Origin: Acidovorax delafieldii | Lineage (GTDB): Bacteria > Pseudomonadota > Gammaproteobacteria > Burkholderiales > Burkholderiaceae_C | Reading direction: 5' to 3' | DNA: 35,658 bases | NCBI GenBank assembly: GCA_002377855.1 | Contig: DFQQ01000033.1 | Coordinates: 1-35,658, forward strand | Shown here: in pieces, positions 1 through 6,879 of the stretch | Numbering within the stretch: the first letter of the stretch is position 1 | How the letters are laid out: every line of letters begins with the position of its first letter | The notes under the pieces: generated by a model | The model's input: only the letters and a program-made list of their open reading frames with translations | Told to the model about the DNA's origin: nothing | Databases searched by the model: none | Program-made: the position numbers and the translations under genes

Positions 1-21
1 GTTGCCAAGATCATTGCTTAA
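1..21 (+). CDS. tuf: Elongation factor Tu, C-terminal end (partial)
   Basis: The first 21 bases read V-A-K-I-I-A-stop, which matches the usual C-terminus of bacterial EF-Tu. EF-Tu carries aminoacyl-tRNA to the ribosome. The rest of the gene lies outside the window. rpsJ follows after 26 nt, the order expected for the end of a str operon (rpsL-rpsG-fusA-tuf-rpsJ). The call rests on six residues plus context, and is supported by a second tuf start at the other end of the window. Confidence 0.8.
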   Translation, partial: VAKIIA

Positions 22-47
22 TTGTTAAGCAGTACAAGGAACCAGCC

Positions 48-359
48 ATGTCCAAGCAAAAAATCCGCATTCGTCTGAAGGCGTTCGATTACAAGTTGAT
101 CGACCAGTCCGCAGCTGAAATCGTTGACACTGCCAAGCGCACCGGCGCGATCGTCAAGGGTCCTGTGCCCTTGCCAACCCGCATGAAGCGTTTTGACATC
201 CTGCGCTCGCCGCACGTCAACAAGACCAGTCGCGACCAGCTGGAAATTCGCACGCACCAGCGTCTGATGGACATCGTCGATCCCACGGACAAGACGGTGG
301 ATGCGCTGATGAAGCTCGATTTGCCCGCCGGCGTCGACGTGGAAATCAAGCTGCAGTAA
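48..359 (+). CDS. rpsJ: 30S ribosomal protein S10
   Basis: Small-subunit protein of the 30S head; in E. coli it also acts with NusB in antitermination. The 103-residue product has the normal family length and reads as S10 throughout, from the start MSKQKIRIRLKAFDYKLID through RMKRFDILRSPHVNK. An AAGGA ribosome-binding site lies 7 nt before the ATG. The gene sits 26 nt after the tuf stop and is separated from rplC by about 200 nt with hairpins and a promoter, so it is probably transcribed with the upstream str operon rather than with the S10 cluster that follows. Confidence 0.98.
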   Translation: MSKQKIRIRLKAFDYKLIDQSAAEIVDTAKRTGAIVKGPVPLPTRMKRFDILRSPHVNKTSRDQLEIRTHQRLMDIVDPTDKTVDALMKLDLPAGVDVEIKLQ

Positions 360-366
360 TGGCTTT

Positions 367-392
367 TGCATGAGAGGCACGCCTCTCATGCA
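367..392 (+). terminator. Perfect 11-bp hairpin after rpsJ (possible weak terminator or processing site)
   Basis: TGCATGAGAGG and CCTCTCATGCA pair perfectly around the loop CACG, starting 8 nt after the rpsJ stop. No U-tract follows (ATTGTCTTC), so it does not meet the usual rule for an intrinsic terminator. It could be an mRNA 3'-end stabiliser, a processing site, or a partial terminator separating the tuf-rpsJ transcript from rplC. Confidence 0.5.
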
Positions 393-400
393 TTGTCTTC

Positions 401-437
401 ATAACGCGAACTTGCTTGAAAAAGCAGTTCGCGTTAT
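401..437 (+). promoter_or_regulatory. 11-bp inverted repeat overlapping the rplC promoter
   Basis: ATAACGCGAAC (401-411) and GTTCGCGTTAT (427-437) are perfect reverse complements separated by 15 nt. The right arm overlaps the candidate -10 box of the rplC promoter and the interval contains its candidate -35. In DNA it could be a protein-binding operator; in read-through RNA it would be a second stable hairpin. Which of the two applies cannot be told from sequence. Confidence 0.5.
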
Positions 438-440
438 ACT
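412..440 (+). promoter_or_regulatory. Candidate promoter for the rplC-rpsQ operon
   Basis: TTGCTT (412-417) and TATACT (435-440) are spaced by 17 bp. The -10 matches consensus at five of six positions and the -35 at three. The start of transcription would fall near 447, giving a leader of about 115 nt before rplC that begins with a small stem-loop (456-461 paired with 466-471). Confidence 0.55.
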
Positions 441-561
441 TTAGGGCTTCGCTTTATCTGCGCCTGCAGATGGGTGGGGTTTTATTAACCTTCTTTCATG
501 CGCGAGAGCGCAAACGCCGGGGCCAATTGAAGTCGCGGTGGTGAAAGTTTTGGAGAAACAA

Positions 562-1236
562 ATGAGTCTGAGCAACTCCCTGGGGTTGCTGGGTCGCAAG
601 GTGGGCATGATGCGTCTGTTCACTGATGATGGGGACGCAGTGCCTGTCACAGTGGTGGATGTTTCTAACAACCGCGTTACCCAGGTCAAAACCCAAGAGA
701 ACGATGGCTACGTGGCCCTGCAGGTCACGTTCGGTTCGCGCAAAGCTTCGCGTGTGACCAAGCCAGAAGCCGGTCACCTTGCCAAGGCAGGTGTGGAAGC
801 CGGTGAAATCATCCAAGAATTCCGCGTGACCGCTGAAACTGCTGGCAAGTACGCCGCAGGTGCTGCTGTGCCCGTGGCGGACGTGTTTGCCGTAGGCCAA
901 AAGGTCGACGTGCAAGGTACTTCGATTGGTAAGGGCTACGCCGGTACCATCAAGCGCCACAACATGGCTTCGCAGCGCGCTTCGCACGGTAATAGCCGTT
1001 CGCACAACGTTCCTGGCTCGATCGGTATGGCACAAGACCCAGGTCGCGTGTTTCCCGGCAAGCGCATGACAGGTCACCTCGGCGATGTCACCAAGACCAC
1101 GCAAAACCTCGATGTCATCCGCATCGATGAAGCGCGTCAACTGCTCTTGATCAAGGGCGCTATTCCTGGCTCCAAGGGTGGGTTCGTGACAGTGCGTCCC
1201 GCAGTCAAGGCCAAAGTCTCCAAAGGAGCGAACTAA
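562..1236 (+). CDS. rplC: 50S ribosomal protein L3
   Basis: Large-subunit assembly protein near the peptidyl-transferase centre. I choose the ATG at 562 (224 residues), where GGAG lies 6 nt upstream and the product starts MSLSNSLGLLGRKVGMMRLF, as in related betaproteobacteria; an in-frame GTG at 538 lacks a ribosome-binding site and would add eight non-conserved residues. The central part contains the conserved basic HGNSRSHNVPGSIG loop. It is the first gene of the S10-type cluster here because rpsJ is set apart, and its TAATG stop overlaps the rplD start. Confidence 0.97.
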   Translation: MSLSNSLGLLGRKVGMMRLFTDDGDAVPVTVVDVSNNRVTQVKTQENDGYVALQVTFGSRKASRVTKPEAGHLAKAGVEAGEIIQEFRVTAETAGKYAAGAAVPVADVFAVGQKVDVQGTSIGKGYAGTIKRHNMASQRASHGNSRSHNVPGSIGMAQDPGRVFPGKRMTGHLGDVTKTTQNLDVIRIDEARQLLLIKGAIPGSKGGFVTVRPAVKAKVSKGAN

Positions 1237-1856
1237 TGCAGCTCGAACTCCTGAATGACCAAGGTCAGGCTGCTTCGAAGTTCGAAGCACCAGAAACCGT
1301 GTTCGGTCGTGAATACAACGAAGATCTGGTTCACCAGATCGTGGTGGCCTATCAGGCCAACGCCCGTCAAGGCACTCGCGCTCAGAAAGACCGCGAACAA
1401 GTCCGTCACTCGACCAAGAAGCCTTTCAAGCAAAAAGGTACGGGTAACGCACGTGCAGGTATGACTTCCTCGCCTCTGTGGCGCGGGGGCGGTCGGATTT
1501 TCCCGAACATGCCTGACGAAAACTTCACACAGAAGATCAACAAGAAGATGTACCGCGCCGGCATGTCTGCGATTTTGTCGCAGCTGGCCCGTGAAGGTCG
1601 TCTGGCTGTGGTCGACTCCCTGAAGCTGGACTCGCCCAAGACCAAGGTGCTCGCCGATAAATTCAAGGCGATGAACCTGCAATCGGTGATGGTGATTGCC
1701 GATGAAGTGGACGAAAACCTGTACTTGGCCTCGCGCAATCTGGTGAACGTGCTCGTCGTTGAGCCCCGTTATGCCGATCCCGTGTCGCTGGTGCGTTTCA
1801 AGAAAGTGCTCGTCACCAAGGGTGCAATCGACAAACTCAAGGAGATGTTCGCATGA
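1236..1856 (+). CDS. rplD: 50S ribosomal protein L4
   Basis: Large-subunit protein lining the exit tunnel; in E. coli it also represses its own operon through an mRNA leader. The 206-residue product has the conserved tunnel loop region (KGTGNARAGMTSSPLWRGGG) near residues 66-85. The ATG shares one base with the rplC TAA and the end overlaps rplW by ATGA, so the three genes are translationally coupled. AAGGAG precedes the start. If L4 autoregulation exists here, the leader at 447-561 is the natural target; that is inference. Confidence 0.97.
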   Translation: MQLELLNDQGQAASKFEAPETVFGREYNEDLVHQIVVAYQANARQGTRAQKDREQVRHSTKKPFKQKGTGNARAGMTSSPLWRGGGRIFPNMPDENFTQKINKKMYRAGMSAILSQLAREGRLAVVDSLKLDSPKTKVLADKFKAMNLQSVMVIADEVDENLYLASRNLVNVLVVEPRYADPVSLVRFKKVLVTKGAIDKLKEMFA

Positions 1857-2167
1857 GCACACTCAAGTTTGACGAAGGTCGTCTGATGCAGGTGCTGGTC
1901 GCTCCCATCGTGTCCGAAAAGGCCACCATGGTTGCCGAAAAGTCCAATGCTGTGACGTTCAAGGTGCTGCAAAACGCTACCAAGCCAGAAATCAAGGCCG
2001 CTGTGGAATTGATGTTCAAGGTTGAGGTCAAGGGCGTTTCTGTGGTGAACACCAAAGGCAAGACCAAGCGTTTTGGCAAGACCGTGGGCCGGCGCGACAA
2101 CGTTCGCAAGGCATACGTCACGCTGCAACCAGGTCAAGAGCTGAACCTCTCTGGGGAGGCTGCGTAA
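1853..2167 (+). CDS. rplW: 50S ribosomal protein L23
   Basis: Large-subunit protein at the tunnel exit and docking site for trigger factor and SRP. It has 104 residues, the normal bacterial length, with the conserved VAPIVSEKATMVAEK near the N-terminus and GKTKRFGKTVGRRDNVRKAYV in the second half (the latter spans the basic loop). The start overlaps the rplD stop by 4 nt, and an AAGGAG within the end of rplD serves as ribosome-binding site. Confidence 0.97.
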   Translation: MSTLKFDEGRLMQVLVAPIVSEKATMVAEKSNAVTFKVLQNATKPEIKAAVELMFKVEVKGVSVVNTKGKTKRFGKTVGRRDNVRKAYVTLQPGQELNLSGEAA

Positions 2168-2169
2168 TC

Positions 2170-2994
2170 ATGGCCGTCATTAAAATGAAACCCACTTCGC
2201 CCGGCCAACGTGCTGTGGTGAAGGTTACCCGTGACCACCTGTACAAGGGTGAAGCGTACGCCCCGCTGCTGGAGCCACAATTCCAGAAGGCTGGCCGTAA
2301 CAACAACGGTCACATCACGACTCGCCACAAGGGCGGTGGTCACAAGCACCATTACCGCGTGGTGGACTTCAAGCGCAACAAGGATGGCATTGCCGCCAAG
2401 GTTGAGCGTATTGAGTACGACCCTAACCGTACGGCCCACATCGCTCTGGTGTGCTATGCCGACGGCGAACGCCGTTACATCATTGCCCCTCGTGGTCTGG
2501 AAGTTGGCGCAACCCTGCACTCTGGTTCGGAAGCCCCGATCCGCGCAGGCAACACGCTGCCTATCCGCAACATCCCCGTCGGTTCGACCATCCACTGCAT
2601 CGAGCTCAAGCCCGGTGCTGGTGCTCAGATCGCACGTTCGGCAGGTGCTTCGGCAACGCTGCTGGCCCGTGAAGGCATCTACGCTCAAGTGCGTATGCGT
2701 TCCGGTGAAGTTCGCAAGATCCACATCGAATGCCGCGCCACCATTGGTGAAGTGGCCAACGAAGAACACAGCCTGCGCCAACTGGGCAAGGCCGGCGTGA
2801 AGCGTTGGATGGGTATTCGTCCTACGGTTCGTGGCGTGGCCATGAACCCTGTGGATCACCCTCACGGTGGTGGCGAAGGCCGCACCGGCGAAGGCCGCCA
2901 TGCAGTCGATCCTTGGGGCAACCTGACCAAGGGTTATCGCACCCGTAACAACAAGCGCACACAAGTCATGATTGTGTCGCGTCGCAAGAAGTAA
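2170..2994 (+). CDS. rplB: 50S ribosomal protein L2
   Basis: Primary 23S rRNA-binding protein needed for subunit association and peptidyl-transferase activity. The 274-residue length is normal. The C-terminal conserved block NPVDHPHGGGEGRTGEGR contains the histidine known to matter for L2 function. It starts 2 nt after rplW with a GGGAGG-like ribosome-binding site inside the end of rplW, and lies 10 nt before rpsS. Confidence 0.98.
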   Translation: MAVIKMKPTSPGQRAVVKVTRDHLYKGEAYAPLLEPQFQKAGRNNNGHITTRHKGGGHKHHYRVVDFKRNKDGIAAKVERIEYDPNRTAHIALVCYADGERRYIIAPRGLEVGATLHSGSEAPIRAGNTLPIRNIPVGSTIHCIELKPGAGAQIARSAGASATLLAREGIYAQVRMRSGEVRKIHIECRATIGEVANEEHSLRQLGKAGVKRWMGIRPTVRGVAMNPVDHPHGGGEGRTGEGRHAVDPWGNLTKGYRTRNNKRTQVMIVSRRKK

Positions 2995-3004
2995 GGGGTA
3001 ACAG

Positions 3005-3283
3005 ATGACTCGCTCTCTCAAAAAGGGTCCATTTGTTGACCATCACTTGTTGGCTAAGGTCGAAAAGGCCGTTGCCACCAAGGATAAGAAACCAGTGAAG
3101 ACCTGGTCGCGTCGCTCCATGGTTCTGCCCGAGTTCATCGGTCTGACCATTGCCGTGCACAACGGCAAGCAGCACGTGCCTGTCTACGTCACCGACCAGA
3201 TGGTGGGCCACAAGCTGGGCGAATTCGCCCTGACGCGCACCTTCAAGGGTCACCCCGCGGACAAAAAAGTCCAGAAGAAGTAA
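3005..3283 (+). CDS. rpsS: 30S ribosomal protein S19
   Basis: Small-subunit head protein that pairs with S13 near the A-site tRNA. The product has 92 residues, with the typical start MTRSLKKGPFVDHHLL and the conserved stretch WSRRSMVLPEFIGLTIAVHN. AAGGGG lies just upstream of the ATG, and rplV follows after 9 nt. Confidence 0.98.
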   Translation: MTRSLKKGPFVDHHLLAKVEKAVATKDKKPVKTWSRRSMVLPEFIGLTIAVHNGKQHVPVYVTDQMVGHKLGEFALTRTFKGHPADKKVQKK

Positions 3284-3292
3284 GGAACGACC

Positions 3293-3625
3293 ATGTCTGA
3301 AACACGTGCAGTCCTCCGGGGCGTCCGTCTGTCGGTCGATAAAGGCCGTCTGGTTGCGGACCTGATCCGCGGCAAGAAGGTGGACCAGGCTCTGAACATC
3401 CTGACATTCACGCAGAAAAAAGCTGCTGGCATCGTCAAGAAGGTTCTGGAATCGGCAATCGCCAATGCAGAACATAACGATGGCGCTGACATCGACGAAT
3501 TGAAGGTCAAGACCATCTACGTCGAGCAAGGCACCACGCTCAAGCGCTTCACCGCGCGCGCCAAAGGCCGCGGCAATCGCATCAGCAAGCCCACGTGCCA
3601 TGTGTACGTGACGGTTGGTAACTGA
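3293..3625 (+). CDS. rplV: 50S ribosomal protein L22
   Basis: Large-subunit protein whose beta-hairpin lines the nascent-peptide tunnel and is a known site of macrolide-resistance changes. The 110 residues fit the family. The hairpin region (TLKRFTARAKGRGNRISKPT, about residues 82-101) is intact with no insertion. An AAGGA ribosome-binding site precedes the start; rpsC follows after 14 nt. Confidence 0.98.
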   Translation: MSETRAVLRGVRLSVDKGRLVADLIRGKKVDQALNILTFTQKKAAGIVKKVLESAIANAEHNDGADIDELKVKTIYVEQGTTLKRFTARAKGRGNRISKPTCHVYVTVGN

Positions 3626-3639
3626 GGCCAAGGAAGACT

Positions 3640-4521
3640 ATGGGACAGAAAATCCATCCTACCGGCTTCCGCCTTTCGGTCAGCCGCAACTGGGCCAGCC
3701 GCTGGTATGCAAGCAACCGTGACTTCGCCGGCATGCTGGCCGAAGACATCAAGGTGCGTGAATACCTGAAGGCCAAGCTGAAGAACGCTGCCGTCTCGCG
3801 CATCCTGATCGAGCGTCCTGCCAAGAACGCCCGCATCACCATTTACTCGGCTCGTCCTGGTGTGGTGATCGGCAAGAAGGGTGAAGACATCGAGAACCTG
3901 AAGAAGGAACTCGCTACTCGCCTGGGCGTGCCTGTCGCAGTGAACATCGAAGAAGTGCGCAAGCCTGAAATCGATGCCAAGCTGATCGCTGACAGCATTA
4001 CGCAGCAGCTGGAAAAGCGGATCATGTTCCGCCGAGCCATGAAGCGCGCCATGCAAAACGCCATGCGTCTGGGTGCCCAAGGCATCAAGATCATGTCGTC
4101 CGGCCGTCTGAACGGTATCGAAATTGCCCGTACCGAGTGGTACCGTGAAGGCCGTGTGCCACTGCACACCCTGCGCGCTGATATCGACTACGGCACCTCT
4201 GAAGCCAAGACCACCTATGGTGTGATCGGCGTCAAGGTCTGGGTCTACAAGGGCGACACACTGGGCCGCAACGATCTGCCAGCCGTGGAAACTCCACGTC
4301 CGGAAGAAGAGCGTCGCCCACGTGGCCCCCGCCGTGATGGCCGCCCAGGTGGCGATCGTCCCGGTGCTGGTCGTGGTCCCCGTCGTCCCGTAGGTGCCAA
4401 CATGGCCCCTGCAGACGGTAGCGACAAGCCCGCCGGTGCCGGTGGCGCTGATGCAACCGCCGTTAAGCGCGTTCGTAAAGCTGACGCGCCCGCTACAGCA
4501 GCGGACGGCAAAGGAGAATAA
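3640..4521 (+). CDS. rpsC: 30S ribosomal protein S3 with long C-terminal tail
   Basis: Small-subunit protein at the mRNA entry channel, part of the ribosomal helicase. Residues 1-211 are canonical S3: the KH domain with GKKG at 78-81 and the C-terminal S3 domain ending near TYGVIGVKVWVYKGDTLGR. The product is 293 residues against about 233 in E. coli. The extra part, about residues 212-293, is low-complexity and rich in Arg, Gly, Pro and Ala (for example RRPRGPRRDGRPGGDRPG), followed by an Ala-rich stretch with KRVRK, and is probably disordered. Tails of this kind occur in related betaproteobacteria; I know of no assigned function. AAGGA precedes the start. Confidence 0.97.
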   Translation: MGQKIHPTGFRLSVSRNWASRWYASNRDFAGMLAEDIKVREYLKAKLKNAAVSRILIERPAKNARITIYSARPGVVIGKKGEDIENLKKELATRLGVPVAVNIEEVRKPEIDAKLIADSITQQLEKRIMFRRAMKRAMQNAMRLGAQGIKIMSSGRLNGIEIARTEWYREGRVPLHTLRADIDYGTSEAKTTYGVIGVKVWVYKGDTLGRNDLPAVETPRPEEERRPRGPRRDGRPGGDRPGAGRGPRRPVGANMAPADGSDKPAGAGGADATAVKRVRKADAPATAADGKGE

Positions 4522-4523
4522 AG

Positions 4524-4940
4524 ATGCTGCAACCTGCTCGCCGCAAATACCGCAAGGAGCAAAAAGGCCGTAACACCGGCGTCGCAACTCGGGGTGCCTC
4601 CGTTGCGTTCGGTGATTTCGGTCTGAAGTGCACCGATCGTGGCCGTCTGACGGCTCGCCAGATCGAAGCTGCACGCCGTGCGATTTCCCGTCACGTCAAG
4701 CGTGGCGGCCGTATCTGGATCCGTGTGTTCCCGGACAAGCCAATCTCTACCAAGCCCGCAGAAGTGCGTATGGGTAACGGTAAGGGCAACCCCGAGTACT
4801 ACGTGGCCGAAATCCAGCCCGGCAAGATCGTGTTCGAAATCGTTGGTGTGCCCGAAGAACTGGCCCGCGAAGCGTTCCGCCTGGCTGCTGCCAAGCTGCC
4901 GCTGCGCACCACGTTCGTCAGCCGTCACATTGGCTCGTAA
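4524..4940 (+). CDS. rplP: 50S ribosomal protein L16
   Basis: Large-subunit protein that helps position A-site tRNA. The 138-residue product is close to the usual 136-138 and starts MLQPARRKYRKEQKGRNTG. It contains the highly conserved RGGRIWIRVFPDKPISTKPAE-type block around residues 55-75. It begins 2 nt after the rpsC stop, with AAGGAG inside the end of rpsC, which suggests translational coupling. Confidence 0.98.
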   Translation: MLQPARRKYRKEQKGRNTGVATRGASVAFGDFGLKCTDRGRLTARQIEAARRAISRHVKRGGRIWIRVFPDKPISTKPAEVRMGNGKGNPEYYVAEIQPGKIVFEIVGVPEELAREAFRLAAAKLPLRTTFVSRHIGS

Positions 4941-4956
4941 TTCAGGAGAACAAGCA

Positions 4957-5151
4957 ATGAAGACTACTGAACTGCGCCAAAAAGACGTTGCCGGCATCGA
5001 AGCCGAAATCAAGTCCTTGCAAAAGGCCCATTTCGGCCTGCGTATGCAAAAGGCTACCCAGCAGTTGGCCAACACCAACACGCTGCGTACCACCCGCCGC
5101 GCAATTGCCCGTGCGAAGACCATCCTTGCTGAAAAGCAAGCCGCCAAGTAA
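4957..5151 (+). CDS. rpmC: 50S ribosomal protein L29
   Basis: Small helical large-subunit protein next to L23 at the tunnel exit. The product is 64 residues starting MKTTELRQKDVAGIEAEI, the normal size. The reading frame stays open well upstream into rplP, but the ATG at 4957 has AGGAG 7 nt upstream and gives the conserved N-terminus, so the longer reading is rejected. rpsQ follows after 9 nt. Confidence 0.96.
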   Translation: MKTTELRQKDVAGIEAEIKSLQKAHFGLRMQKATQQLANTNTLRTTRRAIARAKTILAEKQAAK

Positions 5152-5160
5152 GGAGCCGAC

Positions 5161-5430
5161 ATGACGGAAGCTAAAAAATCCCTCAAGCGCACCTTGATTG
5201 GCAAGGTGGTCAGCGATAAGCGTCAAAAGACTGTGACCGTGCTGGTGGAGCGTCGTGTGAAGCACGAGCTCTACGGCAAGATTGTTGCGAAGTCGAGCAA
5301 GTACCACGCCCATGACGAAAAGGGCGAGTTCAAGCTGGGCGACGTGATCGAAATCACCGAAAGCCGTCCGCTTTCCAAGACCAAGAACTGGGTTGCAACC
5401 CGTCTGGTCCAAAAGGCCGGTCTGCTGTAA
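5161..5430 (+). CDS. rpsQ: 30S ribosomal protein S17
   Basis: Small-subunit OB-fold protein binding the 5' domain of 16S rRNA. The 89-residue product carries the conserved segments LIGKVVSDKRQKTVTVLVER and DVIEITESRPLSKTKNW. An AAGGAG ribosome-binding site overlaps the rpmC end. This is the last ribosomal gene here: a strong terminator follows and the spc-type genes (rplN, rplX, rplE and so on) are not in the window. Confidence 0.98.
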   Translation: MTEAKKSLKRTLIGKVVSDKRQKTVTVLVERRVKHELYGKIVAKSSKYHAHDEKGEFKLGDVIEITESRPLSKTKNWVATRLVQKAGLL

Positions 5431-5442
5431 AAAGCACGCCTT

Positions 5443-5512
5443 CCGGCCGGGCGATAACCCTGGCCGGCAACGCCCCTTCAAAACGACCCACAATGTGGGT
5501 CGTTTTGTTTTG
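5443..5512 (+). terminator. Rho-independent terminator of the ribosomal protein operon
   Basis: AAAACGACCCAC (5480-5491) and GTGGGTCGTTTT (5495-5506) form a perfect 12-bp stem with a 3-nt loop, followed by GTTTTG. A second GC-rich hairpin with one bulge (5443-5467, CCGGCCGGG paired with CCC-T-GGCCGG) lies just upstream. Together they mark the end of rplC-rpsQ transcription. Confidence 0.9.
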
Positions 5513-5584
5513 TGCGCCGCATATGCACCGTGCAGTGCCAGCGCCCTTACACCCACTATCTTTTCAACACCCAAGGAGAAAGCA

Positions 5585-6091
5585 ATGATCAAAGTCGGCG
5601 ACACCCTGCCTGCGACCACCCTGATGGAATATTCTGAAGTGGAGGGTGGGGGCTGCAGCATCGGCCCCAACCCTGTGCCCGTAGACAAGGCCACCGCCGG
5701 CAAGACCATTGCCCTGTTTGCGCTGCCTGGCGCATTCACGCCCACCTGCTCGGCCAAGCATGTGCCCGGGTATCTGGAGAAGGCGGCCGAGTTGAAGGCC
5801 GCTGGCGTGGACGAAATCTGGTGCGTGAGCGTGAACGACGCCTTCGTGATGGGCGCCTGGGCGCGGGACCAGAAGACAGAAGGCAAGGTACGCATGCTGG
5901 CCGACGGTGACGCCGCTTTTGCGAAGGCCACCGGCCTCACCCTCGATTTGACGGGCAAGGGTCTGGGCCTGCGCAGTAATCGCTATTCCATGCTGGTGCG
6001 CGATGGCAAAGTGGTCACGCTGAATGTCGAGGCACCAGGAAAATTCGAGGTCAGCGACGCCGACACGCTGCTGGCTCAGGCGAAAGCCTAA
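5585..6091 (+). CDS. Peroxiredoxin, Prx5 (hybrid type II) family
   Basis: Thiol peroxidase reducing hydrogen peroxide and organic peroxides in the cytoplasm. The product of 168 residues has the Prx5 active-site block ALPGAFTPTCSAKHVPGYL with the peroxidatic cysteine at residue 55, and the downstream conserved motif GLGLRSNRYSMLV. Other cysteines at 24 and 80 could serve in resolution, but no glutaredoxin domain is fused. The ATG at 5585 is chosen because AAGGAG lies 6 nt before it; the frame is open further upstream through the terminator. The gene is monocistronic between two terminators. Confidence 0.93.
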   Translation: MIKVGDTLPATTLMEYSEVEGGGCSIGPNPVPVDKATAGKTIALFALPGAFTPTCSAKHVPGYLEKAAELKAAGVDEIWCVSVNDAFVMGAWARDQKTEGKVRMLADGDAAFAKATGLTLDLTGKGLGLRSNRYSMLVRDGKVVTLNVEAPGKFEVSDADTLLAQAKA

Positions 6092-6134
6092 GCGTTTGGC
6101 GGGCCGGTGCACGGTCCGACCGACAACGTCGGCG

Positions 6135-6170
6135 AAAAAGGGTGGGCGCGATGCCTGCCCTTTTTCATTT
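6135..6170 (+). terminator. Rho-independent terminator after the peroxiredoxin gene
   Basis: AAAAAGGGTGGGC (6135-6147) pairs with GCCTGCCCTTTTT (6153-6165) including two G-U wobbles, around a 5-nt loop, followed by CATTT. It sits 44 nt after the peroxiredoxin stop. The A-run on the 5' side means it could also act on the opposite strand. Confidence 0.8.
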
Positions 6171-6194
6171 CAGAAGCACCGTGGCGAAAGGTGG

Positions 6195-6225
6195 GGTTTT
6201 TTGCTATTAGATTTGTAGCGTATGG
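6195..6225. repeat. Partial copy of the dispersed intergenic repeat
   Basis: TTGCTATTAGATTTGTAGCG resembles the first half (TGCTAT...TATAGC) of the repeat seen in full at 13834-13890. The second half, with the GCGCTT/AAGCGC stem, is degenerate here. It lies between the peroxiredoxin terminator and the convergent GNAT gene. Confidence 0.4.
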
Positions 6226-6293
6226 CGCCTGCCGAGCGGTCGCAGTGGCCGTTTTTTGCCTGCGGTGAACAGCTTTGCTGTGGCCATCCGTTG

Positions 6294-6785
6294 TCAGTCG
6301 ATGTCCACCTTGAGGTAATGCGCCCCGGCGATAGGGTTGTGGTAGTACGGCGGGATCTCTTCAAACCCCAGGTCGGTATACAGCGCACGGGCCGATTCCA
6401 TGTCGTCCAGCGTGTCTAGCAACACGCAAGCGTACCCAGCCTGGCGGGCGGCATCAATCGTCGCTTCGGCCAACTCGCGCCCCAGCCCGAAACCGCGAAA
6501 CGGCTTGCGCACAAACAGGCGCTTCATCTCGCTGGCATTCGGATAGTCTGTGCCATCGATCGGGCGCAGCGCGCAGCACCCGGCCACTGCCCCGTCGACC
6601 ATGGCCAGAATAAGCCGCCCACGTGGGGCTGCGTAATCGCCAGGCAACTGGGCGAGCTCCTCTTCAAAGTTCTGGAAGCACAGGTCAATGCCCAGGCTAT
6701 GGGCGTACTCTCTGAATATTTCCCGCACCGCCTCGATCTCTCGCGCAGAGGAAGGCGTTACCAGGGTCACGGTGGGGTTTTCCAC
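6294..6785 (-). CDS. GNAT-family N-acetyltransferase
   Basis: Transfers an acetyl group from acetyl-CoA to an unknown amine. The 163-residue product shows the GNAT fold order, with the acetyl-CoA pyrophosphate-binding motif in KPFRGFGLGRELAEATI (R-G-F-G-L-G) and the late motif ARALYTDLGFEEIPPYY. The start is uncertain: I use GTG at 6785, giving VENPTVTLVTPSS, which matches the usual family length; no strong ribosome-binding site is visible and the frame stays open to about 7001. It lies 94 nt downstream of the cytochrome b561 gene on the same strand and may be co-transcribed with it. Confidence 0.85.
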   Translation of the reverse strand: MENPTVTLVTPSSAREIEAVREIFREYAHSLGIDLCFQNFEEELAQLPGDYAAPRGRLILAMVDGAVAGCCALRPIDGTDYPNASEMKRLFVRKPFRGFGLGRELAEATIDAARQAGYACVLLDTLDDMESARALYTDLGFEEIPPYYHNPIAGAHYLKVDID

Positions 6786-6879
6786 AATGCGCTGCAACGG
6801 TTGTCTCGGAAGGCGCAGTGTAGCGGGTCCCCCATGCAGGTCCGTAACGTCGGCGGTGCGTTGCTGGCGGCGGTCAGGC

